64,000 bases of DNA from Paenibacillus sophorae (lineage in GTDB: Bacteria > Bacillota > Bacilli > Paenibacillales > Paenibacillaceae). Below the pieces are notes generated by a model. It did not search any database, was not told the origin of the DNA, and saw only the letters and a program-made list of their open reading frames with translations. Positions 34,419 to 42,434 of the stretch are shown one piece after another. The stretch spans positions 4,154,001-4,218,000 of the forward strand of contig NZ_CP076607.1 in the NCBI RefSeq assembly GCF_018966525.1. Reading direction: 5' to 3'. Each line of letters starts with the position of its first letter. The stretch's first letter is position 1. The translations under genes and the position numbers were made by a program.

Positions 34419-34572
34419 ATTGTATACCCTCACTTTGCAATGGTGCCTTACAGGCCCCAGGTTAATCGTGCGTCCCTGCCGCATGCGCGGCGAGGGTAAA
34501 TCGGCGGCCAAGCTGTCTCATTTTCGGTCCGGCATCCCCTTAAGGAGAGCAGATCCGTATACTTCCGCTTGC

Positions 34573-34603
34573 AAAAGACGGAACACCATGTACCCGTGTT
34601 CCG
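34573..34603 (-). terminator. Rho-independent terminator after tsf
   Basis: CGGAACAC and GTGTTCCG form a perfect 8-bp stem (34579-34586 with 34596-34603), followed on the minus strand by TCTTTTGC. It is about 55 bases past the tsf stop. The U tract is modest, so some read-through into pyrH is plausible. Confidence 0.65.
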
Positions 34604-34658
34604 CTCCTGAAAGTGCCTGCTATATGTTCAACTTTGCGGCGCGAGCCGCGAATGCTTA

Positions 34659-35309
34659 TTATTGTTTCACTTGCGCCATTACTTCTTCTACGAAGTTGTC
34701 GACTTTCTTCTCGAGACCTTCGCCCAGTTCGTAACGGACAAAACGGCGAATGGAGATGTTCTCGCCGATGGTGCTGATCTTTTCGTTCAGCAGGTTGGAG
34801 ATTGTCTTGTCGGGATCTTTGATAAAAGCTTGCTCAAGCAGTACATGCTCTTCATAGTACTTATTGATGCGTCCTTCGACCATTTTGTCAACGATTTTCT
34901 CAGGTTTGCCTTCGTTCAGCGCTTGTGCTCTCAGAATTTCCTTTTCCTTCTCGATTTCTTCCGCAGGAACTTCCTCACGGCGCACGAAACGCGGAGCAGC
35001 CGCGGCGATTTGCATGGCGATATCGCGCGCGAAATCCTTGAATTGGTCGGTTTTGCCGACAAAGTCGGTTTCGCAGTTGATTTCTACCAGAACGCCGATA
35101 CGGCCGCCTGCATGAATGTAAGATTCAACAACGCCCTCAGTTGCTGCACGCCCAGCTTTGTTTGCTGCTGCGGAAAGGCCTTTTTCGCGAAGAATTTCAA
35201 CCGCTTTGTTCAGATCGCCGCCTGCTTCTTCCAGCGCTTTTTTACAATCCAGCATACCGGCGCCGGTTCTTTCGCGGAGCTCTTTTACGGATTTTGCGTC
35301 TACTGCCAT
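34659..35309 (-). CDS. tsf: Translation elongation factor Ts
   Basis: EF-Ts exchanges GDP for GTP on EF-Tu. The 216-residue form carries the N-terminal UBA-like domain (VKELRERTGAGMLDCKKALE), the EF-Tu contact TDFVGKTDQF and the core domain to EVMAQVKQ. It is shorter than the 293-residue B. subtilis protein because part of the dimerisation/coiled-coil region is missing, a form common in Paenibacillaceae. ATG start with GGAGGG upstream. It follows rpsB but two hairpins lie between them. Confidence 0.97.
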   Translation of the reverse strand: MAVDAKSVKELRERTGAGMLDCKKALEEAGGDLNKAVEILREKGLSAAANKAGRAATEGVVESYIHAGGRIGVLVEINCETDFVGKTDQFKDFARDIAMQIAAAAPRFVRREEVPAEEIEKEKEILRAQALNEGKPEKIVDKMVEGRINKYYEEHVLLEQAFIKDPDKTISNLLNEKISTIGENISIRRFVRYELGEGLEKKVDNFVEEVMAQVKQ

Positions 35310-35342
35310 TGTCTAATCCCTCCAGATAATTTGTTTGCCTTC

Positions 35343-35408
35343 AAAAATTTAAAACGCCCCCACAAAGAACAGCCTTGGCTATGGAACCTTAGTTGGTACT
35401 TTGCGGGG
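35343..35408 (-). terminator. Second hairpin in the rpsB-tsf spacer, just upstream of tsf
   Basis: On the minus strand CCCCGCAAAG pairs with CTTTGTGGGG (one G-U pair; 35399-35408 with 35358-35367) across a 31-base loop, followed by CGTTTTAAATTTTT. The stem looks terminator-like and lies about 35 bases before the tsf start. It may act as an attenuator or processing signal for tsf rather than an operon end. Confidence 0.5.
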
Positions 35409-35436
35409 ACCCCGGAAGCTTAAAAGCTATTCACTC

Positions 35437-35484
35437 GGTAAAAAAAGGGCAGTGAGAGGTTATCCACCTGCCGACCACCCTTTT
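35437..35484 (-). terminator. Terminator after rpsB (partial)
   Basis: Minus strand AAAAGGGTGGT pairs with ACTGCCCTTTT (11 bp with two wobble pairs), followed by an uninterrupted T run. It lies about 35 bases past the rpsB stop. With tsf directly downstream it probably terminates only part of the transcripts. Confidence 0.72.
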
Positions 35485-35520
35485 CATTTAATTTCATATT
35501 CGATATGCAACCAGCAGGAT

Positions 35521-36222
35521 TTATGCTGAAGTTGTGTCTTCGCCTTGATGAGCTTCCACTACAGCGTCGGCCATTTTACCCGTCAGCAGCTTAACGGCGC
35601 GGATCGCGTCGTCATTGCCCGGAATAACATAGTCGATCTCGTCCGGATCGCAGTTCGTATCGACGATAGCAACAATAGGAATACCCAATTTGCGTGCTTC
35701 GGCAACGGCGATGCGCTCTTTACGCGGATCAATAATGAACAGCGCGCTTGGCAGACCTTTCATATTCTTGATACCGCCCAGGAATTTCTCAAGACGATCT
35801 TTCTCTTTGCGGAGAAGGATGACTTCTTTCTTAGGCAGAACGGAGAATGTACCGTCCTCTTCCCAAGCTTCAAGCTTTTTCAGACGGTCGATACGCTTTT
35901 GAATCGTTTGGAAGTTCGTCAGCGTGCCACCGAGCCAGCGTTGATTGATGTAGTACATGCCCGAACGTTCGGCTTCTTCTTTTACAGAGTCTTGAGCTTG
36001 TTTCTTTGTTCCCACGAACAGGACCGTACCATTGTCGCCCGCTACGCTTTTTACAAAGTTGTAAGCTTCTTCTACTTTCTTGACCGTTTTTTGCAGGTCG
36101 ATAATGTAGATTCCGTTTCTTTCAGTGAAGATATAACGATCCATTTTCGGGTTCCAACGACGAGTCTGGTGACCGAAGTGTACCCCAGCTTCGAGAAGCT
36201 GCTTCATGGAGATTACTGCCAT
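35521..36222 (-). CDS. rpsB: 30S ribosomal protein S2
   Basis: S2 joins late in 30S assembly, at the head-body junction, and is needed for S1-type mRNA contacts where present. The 233-residue protein has family signatures MKQLLEAGVHFGHQTRRWNP, GTKKQAQDSV, YINQRWLGGTLTNF and PIVAIVDTNCDP. The start ATG (MAVISMKQ) has AGGAGG nine bases upstream. It has its own sigma-A promoter and a long leader hairpin, and follows the flagellar operon as in B. subtilis. Confidence 0.98.
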   Translation of the reverse strand: MAVISMKQLLEAGVHFGHQTRRWNPKMDRYIFTERNGIYIIDLQKTVKKVEEAYNFVKSVAGDNGTVLFVGTKKQAQDSVKEEAERSGMYYINQRWLGGTLTNFQTIQKRIDRLKKLEAWEEDGTFSVLPKKEVILLRKEKDRLEKFLGGIKNMKGLPSALFIIDPRKERIAVAEARKLGIPIVAIVDTNCDPDEIDYVIPGNDDAIRAVKLLTGKMADAVVEAHQGEDTTSA

Positions 36223-36279
36223 CTTCACACACCTCCTAAGTTTGGTTTATTGTGTGTCCCTCCGCCAGGTATCATCTTG

Positions 36280-36316
36280 CAGCAAGACTTTCTTCTGAAG
36301 AAAGCACCGCTTGCTG
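36280..36316 (-). promoter_or_regulatory. Long hairpin in the rpsB leader
   Basis: An outer 7-bp stem CAGCAAG/CTTGCTG encloses a perfect 8-bp stem CTTTCTTC/GAAGAAAG with a one-base centre, separated by an asymmetric internal loop. It lies between the rpsB promoter and ribosome binding site with no U tract. It is a candidate binding site for autoregulation by S2 or an mRNA stability element; function is inferred from position only. Confidence 0.45.
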
Positions 36317-36350
36317 TAATCAACCGACGTGTGTTTTAACACCGTCATTT

Positions 36351-36379
36351 AATATATCACAAGACTACATGGGATGCAA
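36351..36379 (-). promoter_or_regulatory. Sigma-A promoter of rpsB
   Basis: Minus strand TTGCAT, 17-base spacer, TATATT, with TG two bases upstream of the -10 box on the same strand. It lies about 130 bases before the rpsB start and just beyond the flagellar operon terminator. Confidence 0.82.
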
Positions 36380-36440
36380 CGTCTGGCGCACGATTTTTGT
36401 CATAAAACGCGATGCTTGATAATACGGGTCCATATTCACT

Positions 36441-36470
36441 TAAAAAACGCCCATTTTCAATAGCGGCGCT
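36441..36470 (-). terminator. Terminator of the flagellar/chemotaxis operon
   Basis: On the minus strand AGCGCC pairs with GGGCGT, followed by TTTTTT. The left arm begins at the last base of the stop codon of the last gene. It marks the end of the roughly 27.5-kb motility operon before rpsB. Confidence 0.65.
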
Positions 36471-37093
36471 CACTTTTTCGCCATAACCAGCTCGTCGATG
36501 ATCGATTCAACGCTCTGCCCTGCCTCAAAACTGTACATCCCGTATTGGATCCGTGTATTTGCCTTGCGGCTGCGGGCGGCATCCAAAAATGCGTCCTTGT
36601 CATGGATTACTCCCGCACCCGCCAGCAAATCCGAGACTTCGGTTAGATTGGCTCCTCTCGGAATACGCAGGACAATGCTGGAAACAACCGGTTTCTCGGC
36701 ATATGTATCGGGTGACGGCGATGCCACAGCGGACGGCTTAGTGGGCGAAGCCGGTGCCGTGGGAGCAGCCGCCTTGTTGGGCGGTGATGCGGGCTGGCTC
36801 TGTGCAACAGGAGACGGGGATGCCGGAGGCTGCGATGTGCTGCCGCTATTGACTTTGCCCGCTGCGTCTTGCCCTTTTGAAGCTTCCTCTTGCTGTGCCA
36901 ACGAACGCCACTCCTCAGCTGTCAGCAGATTCGATCCCGCATCGGCAACCTTCATGTTCAGCTTTGAAGCTTCCTTGGCAATCTGCGTCTTCGTTGGTGT
37001 AGCCATACCCGCCGAAATCATAAGCTGAAGAAGAAGCGCGCCAGCCGCAAGCCCGCAGCCGAGTCCGATCATAAAGGAACGATTCCTGATCAC
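36470..37093 (-). CDS. Small YceG/MltG-domain membrane protein
   Basis: This 207-residue protein has an N-terminal membrane anchor (about residues 8-30), a Pro/Ala/Ser-rich spacer (about 75-135) and a C-terminal segment resembling the N-terminal LysM-like part of YceG/MltG (LRIPRGANLTEVSDLLAGAG, YSFEAGQSVESII). The catalytic part of MltG transglycosylases, with its conserved Glu, is absent. It may therefore bind peptidoglycan without cutting it. GTG start, overlapping the swrB-like stop by four bases. Its place at the end of the flagellar operon suggests a role where the motor crosses the wall; that is inference. Confidence 0.75.
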   Translation of the reverse strand: MIRNRSFMIGLGCGLAAGALLLQLMISAGMATPTKTQIAKEASKLNMKVADAGSNLLTAEEWRSLAQQEEASKGQDAAGKVNSGSTSQPPASPSPVAQSQPASPPNKAAAPTAPASPTKPSAVASPSPDTYAEKPVVSSIVLRIPRGANLTEVSDLLAGAGVIHDKDAFLDAARSRKANTRIQYGMYSFEAGQSVESIIDELVMAKK

Positions 37094-37662
37094 GCCGATT
37101 CCTCCTGTTTCGCGAGCTGCAGGATCAATTGAATTTCTCCTGATTGCATTCCTGTTTTCTTGGCGATGGCATCGATGGATTTCCCCTCACTGTGAAGTTC
37201 GAATAGCTGCGGGTAACGAAGCTTAATCGTGCTGACCGGTTTGGCCTTAATATCAGCTGGCGGCTCGTCAATCGCTTTTCCCTGAACTTCCTGTTGCTGC
37301 GCATTTGTCCCTCTTCCGCCGGATAACGCCAACTGAAGGAGCCCATTCTCATTTGCGGCCATACGCGTTTCCAACTGCGATGTTCTATGCTGCATCTCGT
37401 CCAGCCGCCCATTCAGTTCGCTAAGCTGCTCTTGAAGTGCGGCCTGGTTGGTCTGGGACTGGGTCTTGATCGAATCAAGCAGTTCCAGAAGTTCACGGTT
37501 TTCTCTTTCGACATCCGCCATATATAATTCCAGCGCCGCTTCGACTTCTTTCAGGTTCTGCTTGTCTACACCGCTGTCCTTGTTACGGGCGCGCGAAGGC
37601 AGAAACAGCGCATAAGCCAGAGCAAATCCGCCAAGCATAACAATGTACGCCCATGGTTGCAC
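37090..37662 (-). CDS. swrB: SwrB-like protein (DUF6115)
   Basis: This 190-residue protein has an N-terminal transmembrane helix (about 4-20), a long coiled coil (about 35-110, rich in Glu, Gln and Leu), and a C-terminal helix-turn-helix-like motif (LFELHSEGKSIDAIAKKTGM) typical of SwrB/YlxL. In B. subtilis SwrB lies between sigD and rpsB, as here, and promotes activation of flagellar type III export and swarming. GTG start with GGAG upstream. Sequence identity outside the C-terminus is expected to be low, so orthology rests on architecture and position. Confidence 0.82.
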   Translation of the reverse strand: MQPWAYIVMLGGFALAYALFLPSRARNKDSGVDKQNLKEVEAALELYMADVERENRELLELLDSIKTQSQTNQAALQEQLSELNGRLDEMQHRTSQLETRMAANENGLLQLALSGGRGTNAQQQEVQGKAIDEPPADIKAKPVSTIKLRYPQLFELHSEGKSIDAIAKKTGMQSGEIQLILQLAKQEESA

Positions 37663-37739
37663 GTGTCGCTCTCCTTTAGTAAATAGAATAAATATTCCGC
37701 TTCTTTATTACAGAGCTTATAATTACAGAGCTTCTAAAT

Positions 37740-38045
37740 CTAGAGCTTGATATCGAAACGGTGCCCTTTATAAGGATGCTCCGGGTTTCGCTCTTTCTCT
37801 TTCTTTTGTTCCTGGGAAGGACCGTTTCCGGCGGAGCCCCCTCGGTGTCCGTCATCCCTTACGGCGGATTCCGAAGACTCGCTGACCTCCGTGCTGCGGA
37901 GGGCCAGTTCACGCGATTCCTTTATGTTCTGCCCCGCCAACCCCTGCTGATCAAGCTCGGGCCGATGCTGAAGTTCTTGCTGGAGTTTGCTCGCCTCAGT
38001 TGTACGGGGTACTGCAATTTGCAATTCAACTGGCCTTAAGTTCAC
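37740..38045 (-). CDS. Small hydrophilic protein of unknown function in the flagellar operon
   Basis: I do not recognise a characterised family. The 101-residue product is highly charged with no membrane segment or signal peptide. Its N-terminus (MNLRPVELQIAVPRTTEASK) looks structured and the rest (about 40-90) is Ser/Glu/Lys-rich and probably disordered, ending in a short HRFDIKL tail. The GTG start follows AGGGG. It is set between fapA (51 bases) and the swrB-like gene (77 bases) in the same direction, so it is probably expressed with them. A real gene is supported by the ribosome binding site, frame and operon context. Confidence 0.72.
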   Translation of the reverse strand: MNLRPVELQIAVPRTTEASKLQQELQHRPELDQQGLAGQNIKESRELALRSTEVSESSESAVRDDGHRGGSAGNGPSQEQKKEKERNPEHPYKGHRFDIKL

Positions 38046-38096
38046 GGAAATCCCCTACCCTTCCCCGTAAGAATCTATACAACTTCATCAGAGGAT

Positions 38097-39503
38097 TTAG
38101 ACGTTAGGCGCCATATTAATGTCGCCCGCGGAGTAGTAGAACGCAACTCGCTCTGCGGTATCCTTAATAAACCTGGTATATCTGCCGATTACGATTTTGG
38201 AGCCGCCGTAAATGGTCTTGACGACTTCAACCCTGGCCAAGTCCGTATCCTCAAGCATTCTTTCAATCTCCAGAATCCGTTCTTTAATGCTGGCTTCCTC
38301 TCTTTGCTGAGACTGCTGCGTAGCATTAAGCTTGATCCGCAAGGCAACCTTGTCCGGAGGCAGAGAACCGTTTGCCGCCAACTGACTCAGCAGATAGAGC
38401 GCCTTCTTCGTTTTATCGGCGTTTTCCAGGAGCAGGCGAAGCTGCTGACGAAGGTCGTTGATTTCATTTCTCAGCTCGGGCAGTACTCCAACTTCAATTG
38501 CCGTTGCCGTCGACATCGTATTTCCAATCGTGCGCGCCACAACCTTTTCCCCGGCCTGCACCGTTCCACCTACGATAAGTCCCTTAGCCCCATTGCACAG
38601 CACGTTCCTGCCGGCGCGGATATTTGAATGCATGATGCTCTGGGAGACAATAATATCCTCCGCCGCCGTCACATTTCCGTCCTGAATAAAGGACACTTTC
38701 ACATTGGCTCCGGCGCTGACTAGTCCCTTGTTATAACCTATAATGCCCCCGCTGATTTCGATGGAGCCTTTTGCGAATAATTCAGCCCCTTCCACGCCGC
38801 CGCTTACCCGAATGTCCCCTTCCGATTTCACCGTAAACCCGGACAGTACATTGCCTCGGATAACGACGGTACCGACAAAATCGATATTCCCGGTGTTGTA
38901 ATCTACGTCGCCTTGCACTTCGTATACGGGAAAAACATTGATTTTCCCTTTATCGGTATAGGATATCAGCCCGTCAATTGCCGCATACATTAAGGTTGCA
39001 TCATCATTAAGCAGGACGTTCTTACCAACCTTGAAGTGGGCAGACTTCCCAGCCTTGCAGGGGATCGGATCACCGGTAACAGCCACTCCGGGCTGCCCCG
39101 GTTCAGGAAGAACAAGCGTGGCGATCAGTTGTCCCTTCCGGACATTGCTCAGCCGGATCAGTTCCTTAAAGTCGACCTTGCCGTCTTCCTTTTCCATCGG
39201 TCGGCGATCATTGTCATCCATTGAAACACCAAGCAATACTTGTCCATCTGTGCCGTTTATGGGTGCCTTGCCCAGAGCAATCGGTACCTTACCGGAAATG
39301 TACTCTTCCGGATGTTCTGCAAAACGCTGAACGATATCCCACTGTACGCCATAGAGAACCTTATTTCGCTGCAAAAAAACGCCCAGTTCTTCAACCGAGC
39401 AGGCGAATCCTTCATCCCGTTGATAAAATTCAAGATACGCAATTTCCTTGTCCTCCGAAAAGCTTATACTCAAATATTCACTCAACGCAGAATGGACAAC
39501 CAT
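38097..39503 (-). CDS. fapA: FapA family protein (DUF342)
   Basis: This 468-residue protein has the FapA architecture: an N-terminal domain, a central right-handed beta-helix-like region with repeated GDI-type turns (RGNVLSGFTVKSEGDIRVSG, SAGANVKVSF, RAGRNVLCNGAK; about 195-330), and a C-terminal coiled coil (about 345-415). FapA-type proteins occur in polar-flagellated and Firmicute motility operons and are implicated in placement of FlhF in Vibrio; the function in Firmicutes is not established. ATG start with AAGGAGG upstream. It begins 27 bases after sigD. Confidence 0.88.
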   Translation of the reverse strand: MVVHSALSEYLSISFSEDKEIAYLEFYQRDEGFACSVEELGVFLQRNKVLYGVQWDIVQRFAEHPEEYISGKVPIALGKAPINGTDGQVLLGVSMDDNDRRPMEKEDGKVDFKELIRLSNVRKGQLIATLVLPEPGQPGVAVTGDPIPCKAGKSAHFKVGKNVLLNDDATLMYAAIDGLISYTDKGKINVFPVYEVQGDVDYNTGNIDFVGTVVIRGNVLSGFTVKSEGDIRVSGGVEGAELFAKGSIEISGGIIGYNKGLVSAGANVKVSFIQDGNVTAAEDIIVSQSIMHSNIRAGRNVLCNGAKGLIVGGTVQAGEKVVARTIGNTMSTATAIEVGVLPELRNEINDLRQQLRLLLENADKTKKALYLLSQLAANGSLPPDKVALRIKLNATQQSQQREEASIKERILEIERMLEDTDLARVEVVKTIYGGSKIVIGRYTRFIKDTAERVAFYYSAGDINMAPNV

Positions 39504-39530
39504 TTTCCGCCTCCTTGCCGCCATACCTGG

Positions 39531-40319
39531 CTAATCATTTTGCATTAAGAGATCCCGATTCTTCTCAAGCGTTCCCCGCAGCCGCAGTATAGCCTTGGAA
39601 TGCAGCTGCGATATCCGGGAAGGAGACAAGGACATGACCTCAGCAATTTCGCTCAAAGAAAGATCTTCATAATATAATAGGGACACGACGGTCCGTTCTT
39701 TCACAGTTAGTTTCTCGATGCCTTTGGTAAGTGTTTCACGAAGATAGAACTCATTTACTTTATGATCAGGGTTCTTGGCTTTATCGTCCACCAATACCGA
39801 CAAACGGGTCTCTGATTCTTCTTCCCGAATTGGATCCTCTAAAGAACAGAGCGTCATCACCGCCACATCCTGGAGCATTCCTTGAAACTCCTGTTCGGTT
39901 ACATTTAAATAGCGGCTCATTTCTTCATCGCTGACAGATCTTAAATATTTTTGTTCCAATTGCTGGTATGCATCTTCAATCTTTTTCGCCTTTTCCCGGA
40001 CCGAGCGTGGAACCCAGTCGCCTTGACGTAGAGAATCCAGAATTGCGCCTCGGACACGCCAGGAGGCATAAGTTTGAAATTGCAATCCCCTTTTGTAATC
40101 AAACTTTTCAATCGCATCAATCAATCCCATTACGCCATTGCTCGCCAGATCGTCCTTCGATACGTTCTTTGGCAAACCTACTGCTAGACGTCCGGCAACA
40201 TAATCCACTATGGGCAAATATTTCTCGATAAGATTTTTTTTGGCTTCCGGGTTCCCTTCTTCTTTCCACTGTTCCCAGAGGGCCTGGTGTTCCAAATGAG
40301 AAGCTTTATGCTCGTTCAA
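39531..40319 (-). CDS. sigD: RNA polymerase sigma factor SigD (FliA/WhiG family)
   Basis: SigD directs transcription of late flagellar, chemotaxis and autolysin genes. The 262-residue protein has region 2 (IVDYVAGRLAVGLP, DLASNGVMGLIDAIEKFD, FQTYASWRVRGAILD), region 3 and region 4 (LTVKERTVVSLLYYEDLSLS and SPSRISQLHSKAILRLR), the standard layout for FliA-type factors. TTG start, seven bases after AGGGTG. In B. subtilis sigD is near the end of the fla/che operon after cheD; here a small membrane-protein gene lies between. No flgM is in this window. Confidence 0.96.
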   Translation of the reverse strand: MNEHKASHLEHQALWEQWKEEGNPEAKKNLIEKYLPIVDYVAGRLAVGLPKNVSKDDLASNGVMGLIDAIEKFDYKRGLQFQTYASWRVRGAILDSLRQGDWVPRSVREKAKKIEDAYQQLEQKYLRSVSDEEMSRYLNVTEQEFQGMLQDVAVMTLCSLEDPIREEESETRLSVLVDDKAKNPDHKVNEFYLRETLTKGIEKLTVKERTVVSLLYYEDLSLSEIAEVMSLSPSRISQLHSKAILRLRGTLEKNRDLLMQND

Positions 40320-40405
40320 CGGCTTTCACCCTTCCCACAGTGTAGTCGGCGAGTCCGCGGGCCCGGGTTCATTGAAATCCACAATATGTCTCCCACTACG
40401 CTCGC

Positions 40406-40825
40406 TCATTCATTTTTCAAGTGACGAACGGCCTTGGCCAATTCTTCAGGATCCTTCATCGAGACCAGTTTGGGAGGCTGAAGCGGCTTAAATTCACCGT
40501 TTTCTTGTTTCTCTCGTTCAGGCTTAGGTTTGAGCAAATCCTTTAATTCCTCGTTCTGGTCCGGAGTCAAAATATCCACTTGGGCTCCCAAAGTCTCTTG
40601 AACATCTCCTGAAGAGGAGGACGGATTGTCCGAATTTGCGGTTTGCTTAACAATAAAGCCCAATATCCATCTCAGGAAAAAGGCAAGCAAAAACCAGAGA
40701 ATAAATCCTGCCAATCCCCGAAACAAACTGGTCATTGGCAGATTGTTCCGCAGCGAAAACAGAAAAGTAAAAATAAACCCGGCCAGCCCGCAGATCAAGT
40801 TAATCAAAATAGTTCTAGTCATCAT
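40406..40825 (-). CDS. Membrane protein of unknown function between cheD and sigD
   Basis: The 139-residue product has two hydrophobic segments (about 5-22 and 33-57), a Ser/Asn-rich stretch, and an acidic-then-basic soluble tail ending VRHLKNE. I do not recognise a named family. The first of two adjacent ATGs follows AAGGAA by about seven bases and overlaps nothing; the gene begins two bases after the cheD stop, which argues for translation with cheD. The soluble tail would face the cytoplasm if the two helices form a hairpin. A role in motility is inferred from the operon only. Confidence 0.7.
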   Translation of the reverse strand: MMTRTILINLICGLAGFIFTFLFSLRNNLPMTSLFRGLAGFILWFLLAFFLRWILGFIVKQTANSDNPSSSSGDVQETLGAQVDILTPDQNEELKDLLKPKPEREKQENGEFKPLQPPKLVSMKDPEELAKAVRHLKNE

Positions 40826-40826
40826 A

Positions 40827-41324
40827 TTATAATTCCTTAATGCCTTTTTGCACACTGCGGATGTACAATAATCCGGTACTGCAGGCGATCTCGATCGTTC
40901 GCCCGTAACTGCCACCCGTATCTTCCGCCAATAAAGGAATATTCAAATTCTCCAAAATTCGCTTGCAGGATTCCACATTGCGCGGGCCGATTCTCATTGT
41001 GTCGTTTCCGCCGGCAAAAGCGAACATTTGGGAGCCGCCGGCCATCTTGGCGACAATCCGGTTGCGGATCGCACCGAGATTCAACAAACGGGATAAAAGC
41101 TCGGGAATTGCCGTATCTGCGAATTTGGCAATGTTAAGCTTCCCTTCACGGGCGATCTCCGATGATGGCAGCATGACATGAGCCATTCCCCCCAATTTTT
41201 TCTCGGGATCGTAAAGCGTAAGTCCGACGCATGAGCCTAGACCTGTGGTGCGGATTACATTATCGTGACTGCCTACGTTCAGATCAGCCATTCCCACCTT
41301 TATAACGCTTTGCTCCTCAATCAT
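40827..41324 (-). CDS. cheD: Chemoreceptor glutamine deamidase CheD
   Basis: CheD deamidates glutamines on chemoreceptors and, bound to CheC, tunes adaptation. The 165-residue protein has the catalytic Cys32 in TTGLGSCVGL, His49 in GGMAHVMLP, and the AGGSQMF loop. The ATG overlaps the cheC stop by four bases, so the partners are translationally coupled. The rest of the adaptation system (cheA, cheB, cheW, cheC) lies just upstream. Confidence 0.95.
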   Translation of the reverse strand: MIEEQSVIKVGMADLNVGSHDNVIRTTGLGSCVGLTLYDPEKKLGGMAHVMLPSSEIAREGKLNIAKFADTAIPELLSRLLNLGAIRNRIVAKMAGGSQMFAFAGGNDTMRIGPRNVESCKRILENLNIPLLAEDTGGSYGRTIEIACSTGLLYIRSVQKGIKEL

Positions 41325-41941
41325 TCAAACGGCACTCCCAGAGATTTAAAAATTTTAGGAAACGATTCAGGATCGGGAATAAGAAAGAACTGGCCTTCAA
41401 TCTCATTCTGTCCTTCCAAAAATGTTGTATCGATCAGGAGTGCGTCGTCTCCCATCTGTCCGAATTGCAGTAGACCATAGCTCAAAATCGCTCCCGCCAT
41501 ATCCATTGCCAAAGCCGGTACCGTCGGGTACATGGAAAGGGAAGTAAAGTCGGCCAGGGACGAGAGGTAGGACCCCGCCAATATATTACCGATTTCATTG
41601 AGCGCAGAGAGTTCCATATCACTCAGCTCTTCGCCCGAGACCTCAGTGATGCCCGCAACACGGCTCAGCAAACTGCGTGCCGCATCCGGCGTAAGTATAA
41701 AGAACAAATTCCCCGGCGCCTCGCCTTCGACGCGCAGAAACACCGCAAAGACAAGCTCTTCGGCACCGCCCACTTTTTCAGCGATCTCCTCAAATCCAAG
41801 CAATTGTACTTTGGGAACCGCCATATCAATTGGTTTGTTCAGCAATTGGGACAAAGCGGTGGCGGCGTTCCCAGCTCCGATATTCCCGACTTCCTTGAGC
41901 ACATCCATTTTTAGATCTTTCTGATATTTGAACAGTTCCAC
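41321..41941 (-). CDS. cheC: CheY-P phosphatase CheC
   Basis: CheC dephosphorylates CheY-P and regulates CheD. The 206-residue protein has two CheC active-site motifs of the ExxN type: LKEVGNIGAGNAATAL near the N-terminus and LSALNEIGNILAGSYL in the second half. GTG start is chosen because GAGGG lies eight bases upstream; a longer frame would read back into cheW. It begins four bases after cheW and overlaps cheD. Confidence 0.95.
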   Translation of the reverse strand: MELFKYQKDLKMDVLKEVGNIGAGNAATALSQLLNKPIDMAVPKVQLLGFEEIAEKVGGAEELVFAVFLRVEGEAPGNLFFILTPDAARSLLSRVAGITEVSGEELSDMELSALNEIGNILAGSYLSSLADFTSLSMYPTVPALAMDMAGAILSYGLLQFGQMGDDALLIDTTFLEGQNEIEGQFFLIPDPESFPKIFKSLGVPFE

Positions 41942-41945
41942 GGCA

Positions 41946-42407
41946 TCAGCCCTCGAAACTTTCCAGTTGCACGATTTCACTCTTGTTGAGGACTTCTGAC
42001 AAATTAAGCATAATGAGCAGACGGTCCTCTCCTATTTTGGCCACACCATCCAAGTACTTGGCTTTGATGCCCCCTACCACTTCCGGAGGTGTATCGATGG
42101 ATTCCCTGTTCAAATCGATCACATCATTGGCCGAATCCACAATAAAGCCGACCTCCATCTCGTTGACAACAACGATAATGATACGAGTCTGATCGGTATG
42201 CTCTGCTTCTTCCAGACCGAATCTTCCTCGAAGATCGATAACGGGGATAACGACGCCACGCAGATTGATGACTCCTTTGATAAAGGTGTACGTCTTCGGC
42301 ACGCGCGTAATCGGCATCAAACGCTCGATTGTTTGAACTTTATCCACTTCGATGCCATATTCCTCGGTAGCTAATTTAAAGACAATGACTTTAATATCTT
42401 CTGCCAT
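41946..42407 (-). CDS. cheW: Chemotaxis coupling protein CheW
   Basis: CheW links chemoreceptors to the CheA kinase in the polar signalling array. The 153-residue single-domain protein shows the two SH3-like subdomains and conserved segments EEYGIEVDKVQTIERL, FIKGVINLRGVVIPVIDLR (in part) and VGFIVDSANDVI. ATG start with GGGAGG upstream. It follows cheA by 27 bases. Confidence 0.97.
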   Translation of the reverse strand: MAEDIKVIVFKLATEEYGIEVDKVQTIERLMPITRVPKTYTFIKGVINLRGVVIPVIDLRGRFGLEEAEHTDQTRIIIVVVNEMEVGFIVDSANDVIDLNRESIDTPPEVVGGIKAKYLDGVAKIGEDRLLIMLNLSEVLNKSEIVQLESFEG

Positions 42408-42434
42408 GGAAAGTACCTCCCTAAATGGTTTCTT

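Noticed and set aside
34420..34734. Plus-strand frame in the tsf-pyrH spacer
   Set aside because: It runs through a terminator stem, has no ribosome binding site and resembles no protein.
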